From Floccularia luteovirens (taxonomy: Eukaryota > Basidiomycota > Agaricomycetes > Agaricales > Squamanitaceae): a stretch of 64,000 bases of DNA. The stretch covers positions 868,001 to 932,000 of the forward strand of contig VSJF01000003.1 in NCBI GenBank assembly GCA_009739215.1, in the 5' to 3' direction. Below, piece by piece: positions 1 through 12,454 of the stretch (position 1 is the stretch's first letter; each line of letters begins with the position of its first letter). The translations under genes were made by a program, and so were the position numbers. The notes under the pieces are model-generated. The model was not told where the DNA came from and searched no databases. It was given only the letters and a program-made list of their open reading frames with translations.

Positions 1-408
1 CCAATTCATCTAAGCTTTGACGTTGATGCTTTGGATCCCTCTGTGGCGCCTTCTACTGGTACACCTGTAAGTTTAAGTGATATATATTTGAAGTCAGCTA
101 CTCCAATCAACTCACCAGGTACGAGGAGGGCTAAGTTTCCGAGAGGGCCATTACATCTGTGAGGCAATTTACGAGACAGGTTTACTAGTAGCATTGGATT
201 TGATGGTAAGTTAGTGATTTGTACTCTGTATCGCCTCGATTGAGCTTCCTATAGGAAGTCAACCCATCTCTTTCCGATGCCGACAGTGTAAAGCAGACTG
301 TTGCAGTAGGTTGCTCCCTGGTGAGGTCTGCTCTAGGTCAGTACATCATATATTTCTCTATGAACTCAACTATAATTTTAAAAACCGTCAGGCGAAACGC
401 TCCTTTGA
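1..408 (+). CDS. Arginase, C-terminal part (gene enters from the left edge)
   Basis: Arginase hydrolyses L-arginine to ornithine and urea in the cytosol. Only the 3' end is visible. Exons are 1-66, 119-205, 255-336 and 392-408, and they join in frame to a TGA at 406-408. The first exon encodes the metal-binding segment SFDVDALDPS, whose two aspartates bind Mn in the ureohydrolase family. The next encodes GLSFREGHYICEAIYETG, and the C-terminus reads EVNPSLSD...SALGETLL. This order and spacing match the last third of eukaryotic arginases. The introns are 50-55 nt with GT-AG ends. The start and N-terminal half lie outside the window, so integrity upstream is unknown. Confidence 0.9.
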
Positions 409-735
409 GATCACGGTTCATGGTGGAATCTAAACATACCTATATTTGTTAGTGCGCATGTCACTCTGGTTTTGGTCCACTGATATTACTATCCTCTATG
501 TCCAGTAATAAACATGGAATAATATTGCCTAAGCTATTATAGAATGTGGCCAAGGCCAAAAATTCTTTTTGCATACGCTTTGACTTGAGAGAGACAATGC
601 TGAAAACTACGGCCACACCAATATATATAATACGGATATTTTTCCAGTCAAAGCGTTTCCACATTTCTCTTTTATATTCACTCCTCGGTTGACCCGCAGG
701 AGCTTTCTGTCTTCTTATCCTCGAAAAGGTGGAGA
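409..735. other. Intergenic gap between arginase and the next gene
   Basis: About 327 bp between the arginase stop and the next start codon, AT-rich with a TATATATAAT stretch near 624. It presumably carries the arginase 3' UTR and the promoter of the downstream gene. A minus-strand reading frame crosses it but has no recognisable domain and runs into the next gene. Confidence 0.5.
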
Positions 736-3260
736 ATGTCGTTTCGTCTCCCTGCCGCGGACACCTCTGTCTACCAGTCATCTTCTAGTGCAAACTTCGA
801 AACCGCACCAACATGTTCCGTATATCCTGCGACTGCGTCATGGAATGCGCATACATCTACTGTCCTTCCTTTCAACTATGTTCCTCAGCCTACTTTAGCA
901 GAGTTGTCCCAATTTACAGGCAGCTTTCCTCCTACAGGCTCTTATCCGAGCCAGCCCTTTGGTCTGATGAACCAGAACTTAAATCCTGTTGCAAAGTACC
1001 CTACTCTCTTTTGGATGCCAGGCGTTCCTCCCCAAGCCGGGCCATCTACCAATCAAGAACAGATCGGCCCTGCTACATCAAGTGCTCGTACTTCTAAAAG
1101 AACGCCTAAAGCACGTAAGCCACGCAACAAGAAAGCAAAACCGCCTAACCAAGATCCACCACTTGCCAATGGAAAACGCAAACTCCCTGAACCACAAGGT
1201 CATGATACTGGTGCTAGTCTACCCAAAAGGAGGAGACCATATACTAGTGCGAAGGACGGTACTGAATCGAACCCTGCCATCCAATCTAGTAATTTTGGTA
1301 CGTCGGCTTCTTTAAATAAGTCGGAGACGCGCGCGACAGATCTTCTGCCCTTCCAACCTTTGGTACAACCAAATTTTGGTGTTCAGTATTGCTTCCCGCA
1401 GGGTGGGCAGAATATATCCCACCCACCGCAGCAACATGTCACAACAGGAATGGGCCGTTGGGTAAGCACTACAACTTTTGATTTAAAGTTAGATGTATAA
1501 TACTTTCAACAGATAGACTCGGTTCCAGATTTATTACCAGGCTCTCCTGAGCTTCACGTTCAAGGTGGTAACCCAGCAGTTATGCGCAATCGCCCTCCCA
1601 ACTCCGTAAAATTAACGTTCTCCAGCCCCCTGCAAGTTTCCACAGGCCAAAAGCTTTCGGTGTTCTATGGTAGTACCCTTGCGACTATTATACTTGGTTC
1701 CAGAGCAGCCGAAGTTCTTCTTCCTGGCTCATTCATGAGCGACGATTCTGATCAGCTTGTTTTTGTTACACACTGGGAAAGGAAAGCCCTTCTGCTTGCT
1801 CTCATGAAAGCAATTAGTCTCTCGAAGAACAATACTGCTATAAAATTGATGTCGTCATTGCAACAATACTCGACGAAGCAAACTCATGTGGCATCTAATG
1901 AGACCGCCACTTTTCAGGAGGGGAATATCGTCGGTACGACTCCGGAACATCAAGCAAACCCTCCTACTGCAAGTAGTCCTCAGCAGGGGCAATCCACTAC
2001 CAACTATGGTGAAAAGGTTCAGAAAAGCTCAGGTAAGTATATTTCTGCAGTTTATTTTTATTTTTAAATGTACCTTACCGCCCTCGTTCAGAACATTTCT
2101 TGTCTAGAAACGAGTCTCTATCTGGAACAACTGCTTCCGCTGACTCCATAGTAATGGCACATGAGAAAAGCCAAGGAAAATGTCATATGGTAACAACGAG
2201 CGCCAGCAACACAAGCAGCGCTTTTGACGATCATGACCCATCTAAACTGGAATCGCTAGTGGTGGCTCAACTTTGCGTTCATACTTCATTATTGCAAAAG
2301 GGCAACCCCGTCGATGATCATGCCGACACTTCCCCCGTGTCTCTGGTGCCACAATCGAATACGGATAAATACGGTATGTTGTGGGACATGGACGAGACCG
2401 ATGATCTTATTGGAGCGGAAGGGGAGATCGACACCTCATTGCAGAACGAGTCCCTTGAAGAAGATCCGAAAGGTGTAAATATCTATTCAGCTGCCCAGGA
2501 TCCGGGGGGAGACTATTTGGACGACTCGGATAATTTCGGTGCCATTGAACCTTTCCAGGAAGGATTCCCTAGTACCTTTCTAAACGATCATGACGCGAAC
2601 GCGCCAAGTCATGTTGATATAGGGTTCTCCACTGCACCAGACGATGATGGTTTCACGGATCTCCTACACCAAATGCTTGGTAACTATCTGGGGAATGATA
2701 GCAGTGTTAACTCCCAAATCGACATCAACATGCTGAGCAGTGTGATCGATGATTTTGAAGCCACTGAACAAGCAGAACCCGTTACAGCAGCTATTCCTAT
2801 CGAAGACAAGGCCGGCCTACCTAATGCGGGAACAACAACCATTTTAGAAGACTTCAGTGATCCTCACCGCGTGGACGAAGGGATTGTTGATAATACGATC
2901 ATCACTTCTTTGCCTGAAGACTACTTAGGTTCTTTCAGTGAATGTGGGACTGAGCAATTTACAGTTGACCATATTGATCTACTCAATCGGCTTTGTGACC
3001 CCAGTTGTCGCCAGGAACTGCACTTTGGCGTTGGTCTTGGAGATAGGAATTCGAAAAGTTCTATTGATGCCTTTCCTTCGCAGACTGTCAGGGGTTGTTC
3101 TGACGGCGGCGCCGTCGCTGTTCCACCCGGAACGTTGACAGAATGGTTAAACCATAGCGTGGATCCTTTTGATGGAATGTGGGATCCCACGTTGCCAGGG
3201 AACGCAACCGACCTCCTGGCCGTGCTTCAGGATAGGGTAGTAGAATCTGATGCATCTTAG
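736..3260 (+). CDS. Uncharacterised nuclear-type protein with basic patches and an acidic C-terminus
   Basis: I do not recognise this protein. Exons 736-1461, 1513-2032 and 2092-3260 join in frame to 804 residues. Residues 1-115 are rich in Ser, Pro, Thr, Gln and Tyr. Basic clusters at about 118-136 (KRTPKARKPRNKKAK) and near 167 (PKRRRP) resemble nuclear localisation signals. Residues of roughly 270-330 form the only segment that looks folded (VKLTFSSPLQV, LSVFYGSTLATIILG). The last 390 residues are strongly acidic with many Asp/Glu and hydrophobic pairs such as DDFEATEQ, as in transcriptional activation domains. Role as a transcription regulator is inference from composition only. The start is the first ATG of a long clean frame. 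It lies 3' of arginase on the same strand and 5' of the kinesin. Confidence 0.6.
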
Positions 3261-3823
3261 GGATCCAAAAAGATTCTACATATGTATTTCTAGACATCAT
3301 GCCCCCCATGCCTCATCATATGATATGTAGCCTCTTTTTAAAAAAATTAGCTTTATCGGAGTACCTCTGATCATGCACTATATGCATAGATATGTACATT
3401 TTGTCTCATGATCTTGACCTTATTGCCAATTCAATGCTCGCAACCTTTTTTCCACATGGCGAAGTTAGGTGATGGGATCAAAGTTGACTAAACGTTGAAC
3501 CACAGTCCCTTTTATGGTAAGCCAGCAACGACATAGAAATAGATACGTACATATTCATGAACTCAAATAAAGTTACAATACGGAAAAGAGTATTTAAGAG
3601 CGCCAGCAAGGATATGGTGATCCAATTAGAGATAGTTGTGGATATATTGTAAGTACACTGTAGAATTTGTGTTTAATCAATCAAAGCATTATGATAAGTT
3701 TGAGCAGTTGTGTGATCACCTGACAGGGTCGTGTGGAATAGAAATATAACTCGGTGTTTACCGAACTCTTTGATTTGTTACAGTGCTAAAGACTTAACAA
3801 TTTCGTCGTTGGTACGAGTAGCC
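3261..3823. other. Intergenic region upstream of the kinesin gene
   Basis: About 560 bp of AT-rich sequence between two co-oriented genes. It should hold the 3' UTR of the upstream gene and the kinesin promoter. I see no coding segment, RNA gene or repeat in it. Confidence 0.5.
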
Positions 3824-6800
3824 ATGGCCCCCTCCAGCTCGCCGTCACCAACGACGTCTGTACAAGTTGGTCGGTTGCTTTGTTCTCTTTCTTACTACAA
3901 TCATTGTACTAATTCTCTTTTAGCCCTTCGCATACGTCCTCCAACATCCCAGGACTCCAATTCCATTCCCGCTCGTTTTCAGCGTTCTGTCATTCAAGCT
4001 ATCACCCCCACTGCCGTCGCTATAGAATCAACTCCAAACGCTCCACAGGGAACTGTCGCTTCGCCTGCATCAACTGTCTCTTTGGGTACCCCCAAAAAAC
4101 AAGTATTTTCCTTTGACCAAGTCCATCCCCCCAAAACCACACAATATGAACTATTCCTATCCACCGCCAAACCGCTCATCTCTCGTTTTCTCGAGGGGTT
4201 CAATTGCACAATACTCGCCTATGGACAAACAAGCAGTGGAAAGACTTTCACTATGACTGGAATCGACCTTGATGCCGACCCCTCAGATCCTAGTAACGGG
4301 ATGGGTATCATTCCTAGAGCTGTCTCAACGATTTTTGCGAACGCCAAAAGCTTGAAAGATGAGCGTGGCGGTGCTTGGAACTATAATATCAAAGGCTCCT
4401 TCATCGAGATTTACAATGAGGACCTCATTGATCTACTCAGTTTGGATGATACTGTTGGTGGGAGGCGTGAAGTCCAAATTCGAGAGGACAAGGAGGGTCA
4501 TATAATCTGGGGCGGGCTGCGCGAGGTGAATGTAAGAAACGCGAGTGAAGTAATGGGGTAGGTCTACTGCTGTTGATATTGTCCTAGGAACTGATTCAAT
4601 TTCTTTAGTCTTCTTCGCAAAGGAACTGCAATCAGGCGCACGAATGAAACGGACATGAATGCACAGTCGTCTAGGTCACACGCGATATTTTCTCTCACCC
4701 TAACGCAGAAAAAATACACAGGATCAAACCCACCCCCTCGTTCCCCATCGCCACTTCCTCCTGGTGGCCGCTCTCCATCACGACTGGCACGGCCTGGATC
4801 TATGTATGCAGGTCCCTCTGGGAACCGCGTAGGCTCTCCGACTTTCGGTCGTCCCTCGACGCCGAGTTTTGCAGCTGCTATGGGTCGGGGAGGTGGACTT
4901 CGTCCTGCTAGTTCTTTAGGCCATACTGGGGAACGTTCGTCTTCCAATCTTGCCGTAGATGATGACGCAGGGGAATGGGTCACAATTGTTTCAAAATTTC
5001 ATTTTGTTGACCTAGCTGGATCAGAAAGAGTGCGTAACTTTTCGATTCGGGTTTGCAGTTGCTAATTACTCCTTTACTTAGCTGAAACGAACTGCGGCTG
5101 CCGGTGAGCGCATCAAGGAAGGCATTTCCATCAATAGCGGACTCCTAGCCCTTGGAAACGTTATCTCTGCGTTGGGTGACCCTTCTCGTGTCAAATCCAA
5201 TACTGCGACACACGTTCCATACCGCGATTCGAAACTTACGCGTCTCCTTCAAGATTCTCTTGGAGGTAATGCACACACTCTCATGATTGCCTGTGTGAGT
5301 CCTGCAGAATGGAATGCGGGTGAAACAGTCAATACATTGAAATATGCCAATCGCGCCAGAAATATCAAAAATCGTGCTGTAGTCAATGAAAAGGAAGATG
5401 GCTGGGATGATGTGGAGTGGCTGCAATCGACTGTGACACGCCTGAGAAAAGAACTCAAAGTCATCAAGGAAGGCGGACCCGTGTCTACATCAACCAAAGA
5501 ACCAGAAGTCCTTGAGGGTGCAGGCAAGAAGGTTTTAGCGCAGTTGACAGAGCTCCAAAGCAATTACGAGGACTTGCGTGAGAAGTTTGTCGAGAGAACC
5601 GAAGAGTTGACAAGACTTAGGAGGGAGCTTGGAGAGAGACACCGTGCGAATTCCCATGGAGCGATTGGCGGAACGGCAAAATACGAGGAGATCGTCGGGC
5701 CAGTCATCGAGGAATACGAAAAAACTATTGCTGCCATGGAGGCAGAACTCAATCTCAACCGAGCAGCATTAAGACACACAAACGAAATGGTGGAAGAAAA
5801 GGAGGATGAAAACTCAGCCCTGTCGGAAAGACACGCAGCTACTGAACTTTATGTTGAAGAGCTTAGAGCTCGCGTAGCCAAATTAACAGAGCGAGAAGCT
5901 TCGACAGAGGTATTTCGTATCATTTCTGTTATCAGTTTTGAAAATTAAATCTTCGTAGGCTTACGTTCGCGACCTAGAAGATAGGATGAAGGCATATGAT
6001 GAGACATCTATAACTTCCAGCGAGTCGATGGTTGACCTCAAACGTGAACTTACCCGGCTTAAAGAGACGGAATCGCATTCCTCTCAATACATTGCTGATC
6101 TTGAGGCTCGTCTCACTCGTTCTGACGAGTCCGTTTTGGTTCTGCAACGCACGGTCGAAAATTTGGAGAAAGAATGTGATAAGAGACGCGACGAAGTAGA
6201 GATTCTGCAATCTAGATTAGAAGCTTTCCGACGTGATGGAGAGAGTTGGCGCTCAGACCTTGAAGAACGCGAGAGGAAAATCAAGCTTTTGGAACAAAAG
6301 ATGCTAGACTGGGAGAGGAAGAAGAAAGATGCGGGCGAGGTGAGAATCAGGCTCGGCAACGTGGTCGAGGAGGTGGAATCAGCCAAGAAAGAGTTAGAAG
6401 GCGATTTGACTACCTCATCGTCACCAACATCAGCTGTTGCGGTCGGCTTACCTGAATCCGGCGATGCTCTTGAAAAGGAGTTAGAACCATCACTTGTCGC
6501 CAAACCCGACGAAACTCTTCAATCACAACTTATAGCTCTCCAGCAGACACATACAGCTACACTAGCCGATCTCAATTCCGTGACTTCTAAATATCGTGAT
6601 GCCCTTCGAGAGATATCCGACCTTGCTGCACAAATACAAGAAGCCAAACTCAGCTCCAATGTGAACGATTTAACCGTCATTGATTCTCCCTTAACGGAAA
6701 GTCCAGGAGAGACACTGTCTCCATCTGTTCGTAAGAGGATTGCTGGCGGGAGAACACGAGAACTTAGCGAGCCCCAATTTAATTCTGCTGGACGACGGCT

Positions 6801-9800
6801 TTTTTTCCGACAGGCGGCCTCGGCAGATTCTCTTCACTCGAGGTACACGCTATTCGTATTTCCCTTACTCATTTTACTGACATCTGCTTATTGTAATGTA
6901 GGTCGCTTTCTCAATCGCAATCGCTATCACAGGAGCTATCATCGGTGCACTCGCGCAAAACATCTTTTTCAAGCCACGGAACAAGTAGTTCGCACTCTCC
7001 TTCACATTCACATTCAAATTCGACCTTGTCAAATATGGGTGCACGTGCTACTCTATCCGTTTCACTCCCTACTATGCCACCCACTGTTCATGCGAACGAG
7101 AGATCCGTTTCCAGTTTAGAGAAGGAGATTATGCGCTTGCAAGAAGTTCTCAAAGAGAGAGAAGCGGAGATCACTCTTCTGGAAGAGTCCCTAAAACAGT
7201 CTCAAACCGACAAGAGCATAGACGTTGTGAATGTTGGAAACGAAACTAATTCAACTCAGGACACGGACGGGTCGGCTACATCTCTTAGTACAGATCTTTC
7301 TCCAAAGACAAGGCACCACTTCGATCATATTCGCCAAAGCATGGTACATGGCAACGGGCTTTTAATCGAGAATGAAACAGATCCCGATGAGTCACTTGAG
7401 AGACTTAACGAGCTTATGTTGTCAGTCATCCTCTTATCTTGTTATTCCTACTATTTAATTTCCCTCTAGGTCAATGGCGCAAAAAGAATCACACCATCGA
7501 GATGTTGTTGATGAATTGAACTCGCAACTGACTCAGACGAGGCGACAGTTGGATGACCTCACTGCTCTTTCTAGAGATCAGGCGAGTTCATTTACAAAGA
7601 TACCATAATTTGTTCGTGACTGACTTGATTAACAGGCAGTCAATATGTCTAAGGAAATGGAAGTACTTCGAAGCAAACATATCGATGATTTGACTCTCTT
7701 AGAAGAAACCCGTCAACACGAAGCCGAACTCCTTGAATCACTGGAACAAGCCCAAGTCACATATAAAGCTGAACTCGAGCGGCTGAAGGTTGAACACCAG
7801 GAGACACTTGAGGCCAAAGGCGCCGAGGTTGATGCACTTATCGCCCGTATGACAGAAGAACACGAGTCTTCCCTTACCACACTTCGTGGAGAGCTCGAAT
7901 CTGCCAAGAACGATCTTCAGACCGCCATTAAATCTCATGAAGAAGCTTTTGGAAGGCTTTCATCTGAATACGAAGAACGACTTCAGCGTCAAATTTCCGA
8001 TGCCGATAGTGTTTTAGCTGACACAGTAAAGGAGCACGAGAAATCGATGTCGAAAATTCTCGGCGAACATGCTATTGCCATAAGGCAGAAAGATGAAGAA
8101 GCATCAACAAACCTTCAGACAACCGAAGAACAATACTACAACGCCCTTACAAAGCTTCGTGATGACCATGCCGAAGCCATCAAAAAGGTCACTGCAGAGT
8201 TTACGGCCTCCATGGAACGATTACGAGAAGAACATGCTGGTGAACTTAGAATGGCCGAGATTTCTAGGGAGGGCAGCATATCAGAATCAGAATCTGCTCG
8301 TAACCTTGCATTGAAAGGACTTCAGGAAGAGCATGCTGCTGCTATAGCCAGGAAGGAATCCTCGTTCTTGGAAGAGATCGAAAATATCAAGTCGGGGCAT
8401 GCACGGGCTCTGAAAGCCAAAGATGACGACTATTCGCTACAAATGGACAGGCTACGGTTGGAACATGAAACGAATGTCGCCAAACTCAGGGCAGAAAGGA
8501 GTGCAGAGGTGGATCAGCTCCAGGCGTCATTCTCTTCAGAAAAAGAAGAGTCATTATCGTCGCTTGCTTCATCATTAAAGCAACAAGCAGAAACAGAGCT
8601 CCAGAATGTCAAGGAACAACATGCGTTTATTCTTAGAGAGTTGGAGCGAGGTCATGAGGAAGAAGTTCAGCGATTGAAATCCACCCATGAAGCCTCGTTA
8701 CAGAACCTTTCTTCCGATGTGGATAAGAAACACGCCGCTATTATTCAGTCTCATGCCGATGAAATCATGGAAATAAATCGGTCAAATGAACAGAAGATTG
8801 CTGAATTAACCGCAGATATCTCATCTCGACAAGAAGAATTGGAGAAAGCGCTACAAGACATGCGCAAATCCCACGAAGAAGACCTCTCAAGCGAGAAAGA
8901 ACGATATAGGGTCGCCATTGACGAGCTTCATAAACAACACGAGATCTCGCTTATTGCAGAAAATGAACGTGGTACTGCCGCTTTAGAAGATTTCAGACAA
9001 CAATCCGAATCCTTGCTTGTAGAAGAGAGAGCGATGCGGGATAGTACTGCTAGTGACCTCAATCGCAAGCAGGAAGAACTAGTAACACTCCGAGAAGACT
9101 TCGACATACTTTCTCAAGAAGTCGAGGCTTACAAGGTCGCTTCTGACGAATCCGTGCTGCTTCGTGAACAGGCAAGGATAAAACACGAACGCGAGCTTGG
9201 CGAAAAATCTCAGGCTGTTTCTAGCTTGGAGGAACAACTACATGTTGTGAGCGGTGAGCGAGATGAACTAGAAAGTGAAGTTGCGAACCTTCGTGCAGAA
9301 CTGGATAAAACAAGAAATGCACAATCCCGGCTTATCCAGGAAGCTTCGAAACGTGAATCCCTTGTCGGTGAACTTGAACGTCATCGATCAGTTCTGGCAG
9401 AGTTACAAGAAAACCTACAGAAAGTCAAAGACGAGAAGGATGTACTGCAGACCGAGAAGAACCGTGCGGATTCCTTAATACGCGACTTGCAGGCTCAAAT
9501 TGCCAGAAGTTCATCTCCGCCAAATGCACGTTCTCCTGACCGAAGTGTCGGCTACCCGCGAGCTACGAACCTACCTCCTATCAAACTTCCCCCACCGACC
9601 CCCCCACCTTCTATACCACCTCCACCCGCTCCTCGTGCGACCACTGCGCAACACCTGAATGGAGACTCGAATTTGAGTACTTCATCCCAAGGATCTTCTA
9701 CTTTCAACTCCTCGACGTCGTCCCGTGAATCACAACCAGACTCGCCTTCGACATCTGTGGGACATGTCACACCCAATGGCAACAGTTTGACACCAAACGG

Positions 9801-10317
9801 GATCACGAATGGAACCAATGGCTCTTTACCTGTTGATCCCAAAGTTACTGTCAAATTGGAGCAACAAGCCAAGCTAATAGACGAGCAAGAAGCAATGATC
9901 AAGACGCTCAACAAGCAGCTGACACACTGCGAAAGCGATCTGCAGACTCACATGGATCTAGTCACCACACTAGAAACTTCGCTTGGTGATTCTGAGAAGA
10001 ATTGTAAGTCTTTTCCGAACGAGCCATGCCTTCTTTGACTAACTTATCCAAAAATAACAGTGCGGAAAGCTCGAATGCAGGCTACAGAACTCGCTCGTGA
10101 ACGTGATACCCTAAGCACCAAACTTGACGCTTTACGCACCGAACTATCGGAGGCTAAACGCGAAGTAGTAACTGTCCGACGATCAATAGTTGAAGAAAAG
10201 CAGTCACTGGAACAGCGTCTAGACGAAGAACGAAAGGCTAAAGAGCGCGCTCGGCAGCAACTAGACTCACGCATGGAGGAACTACAGAAACGGAAGTCCA
10301 AATTCGCTTGTTTGTAA
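3824..10317 (+). CDS. Large kinesin motor protein, kinesin-4/chromokinesin-like
   Basis: A microtubule motor of about 2,022 residues in nine exons: 3824-3869, 3924-4557, 4609-5029, 5082-5909, 5959-6842, 6902-7420, 7470-7581, 7636-10003 and 10061-10317. The motor domain spans about residues 12-465, with P-loop GQTSSGKT (116-123), switch I SSRSH (about 247), switch II DLAGSER (361-367) and the motor/neck junction [10 protein letters not shown]. An N-terminal motor followed by roughly 1,300 residues of heptad-like coiled coil suggests kinesin-4/KIF4-KIF21, though the class is inferred, not proven. A Pro-rich stretch lies near residues 1780-1815, followed by more coiled coil. About 88 residues rich in Pro, Ser and Gly are inserted in the motor between switch I and switch II. 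Intron 7582-7635 has a GC donor. The frame is intact throughout. Confidence 0.9.
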
Positions 10318-10631
10318 TTTTGATCCCTATGATTGCAGTTAAAGGTTTTTTCTTTAATTAAGCTTGCTGGATGCATGCTCCTCCTTCCTGCTTCTATATA
10401 CACTCGCTCATGATTTGTGGTACATGACCAATTTCGCTCGTTCTCGTATATATTTTAGTTTTAGTGCCTTTCAGGATTACCATTTTACCTAGTTTACTTT
10501 GTTGATAGTGTAGATACCCTCGCTCCTTATACTATGCCTTGTCTCATTTCTTTTTCATTTGTATGCTGCTTGCAGCAAAATCCTTGGGAAGGAAAGACTC
10601 ACATGATCGTCATATAAATTAAACCATCAAG

Positions 10632-12211
10632 ATGTTGCCCACTACTCCACAAGCAGTCAAATTTGAACCTTCGCGAAACAAATCAATGGCACCTAAGACC
10701 TTGCCGTCTTTCTCATTAGAAAATAAGGCAAGAGCATCATGTCATTCCCATCACGCGCTCTGAACCCAAGGTCATGATAAATATCCTCCCTGTATAGGTC
10801 TGTTTAGTGACCGGAGCAGCCAGGGGCCTAGGATATGAATTTTGCAAAGCATTCGCTCAATCGTCAGTAATCGTGATCTAACTTTACAGTGTCAAAAACT
10901 CTCGCTACTTACAGAGTTTATTAGTGGGAGTACATCCATTATTATCCTCGATCTGAAGGATTCTGAAGCGAAAGCTGCCGCTGAAGAACTCACTACCTGT
11001 GCCAGTGAGTCTATGTGAACGTTCACATCAACTAAATACCCTCTTACATAGCCTGAACTAACCGATTTTTCTTTTACAAAGTTAGTTGCGGTCTTTCCAA
11101 ATCTGATATAAAATACTCTGGTATAGAATGCGACGTCTCTTCTGAAGACTCCGTCAAGAATGCATTCGAACAGATCATCAATGTGTATGGACGTATTGAT
11201 GTTGTTGTTGCATCGGCTGGTCAGTACGCCTCTAAAGAGAAAAAAAGGATTATATGGTGCTGAATCTTGTTTGACTTCTTAAGGCATTGTGGAAAACTTC
11301 TCAGCTCTAGAGTCAGTTCTTACCCAGTTTACGCGTAAACGATCTTACAGAAAATAGGTACCCAGCTGATCGTATTCGAAAACTGTTCAATGTTAATATC
11401 CTGGGAGTAATGTTCACTGCCCGAGAAGCTGCGCGCCATATGATACCACAGGGCGGTGGATCCATAATACTCATCGCTAGCATGAGCGCGAATGTTTGTG
11501 ATATTCAAACCACCCAAGGATGCATTTATTGACAAATTATTAATTTGGTAGATCATCAATATCCCACAGGTATTCGCAGTTGAATTGGTAAATGGAATCA
11601 GACTAATTATGTTACTTTCACTCCAGTATCAGACGCCCTATAATGCTTCAAAGGCAGGTGAGCAACCGAAACTGTTGTTTGCGCTTTCAATAATGCTCAA
11701 TGATCTCATTAGCTGTGAAACACATGGCCTCCAGCCTGGCCTATGAATGGGCCAAGCAAGGCATCAGAGTCAATGCTTTAAGGTATGAAGGCAAATGAAT
11801 TGAATCAGAAAACTTGACAATCTGCCAGCCCTGGTTATATGTTAACTCCACTGGTAAAGACAGTACTTGCGAACAGTGATCCCGAGATGCAGGTGAATGC
11901 TATTACATTCAGCCATTGATTCCGTTATTCATTTGTCCTATTTCAGAAAACATGGGAGAGTCTGACGCCCATGGGAAGGGTAGGTTGACAAGTTAAAGTT
12001 TCAAGTCCCGTTCCAGTGATTAATCATGTCATTTGTCTTTCTAGATGGGCAATCCTGAGGATCTGGCGGTACGTGCTAGACTAAAAACAAACATGATTGC
12101 TTACGCTGAGCGTCATGTGTTTAGGGCGCAATCGTATTCCTTGCTAGCGATGCATCGAAATTTATGACAGGATCCGAAGTTCGTGTTGACGGTGGGTATT
12201 GCGTTATCTAA
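10632..12211 (+). CDS. Short-chain dehydrogenase/reductase, sugar/polyol reductase type
   Basis: An NAD(P)-dependent oxidoreductase of 289 residues spread over 13 small exons: 10632-10727, 10798-10862, 10925-11004, 11082-11219, 11284-11311, 11358-11493, 11552-11569, 11627-11657, 11713-11782, 11829-11892, 11947-11979, 12045-12068 and 12125-12211. All junctions keep frame. The cofactor loop TGAARGLG is at 37-44, the Ser of the triad lies at 177/179, and YNASK supplies Tyr192 and Lys196. The C-terminus has the usual SPGYMLTPL and GSEVRVDGGYCVI segments. Fungal enzymes of this form include L-xylulose, sorbose and D-arabinitol oxidoreductases, so a polyol substrate is likely but not provable here. 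Intron 10728-10797 starts with GC, and exons of 18 and 24 nt are present. An in-frame Met at residue 19 could be an alternative start. Confidence 0.88.
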
Positions 12212-12454
12212 ATAGGCAACCAATTCCTCGGAAGGATCATCCACAATGTACTCGTATTGGAATAGAAAGATTCTGCTTGTATGTGTTTTTTTGTACGAAT
12301 GAGCAAATGAACGGTTACTGTAGTATACCTTCATATTCTTTTGTTATTCAAATGAGTCCGAAAAAGAAAACATTATTTGACGCAGTCTCTATTGGCAGAC
12401 AAAACCTAAAACCTAATTCAATTTTCAATTTAAATACTGGTTTGGTTTGGTTTC

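Noticed and set aside
461..781. Minus-strand reading frame of 106 codons with a hydrophobic middle
   Set aside because: It spans an intergenic gap and the start of a better-supported gene, has no domain, and its N-terminal third is antisense to real coding sequence.
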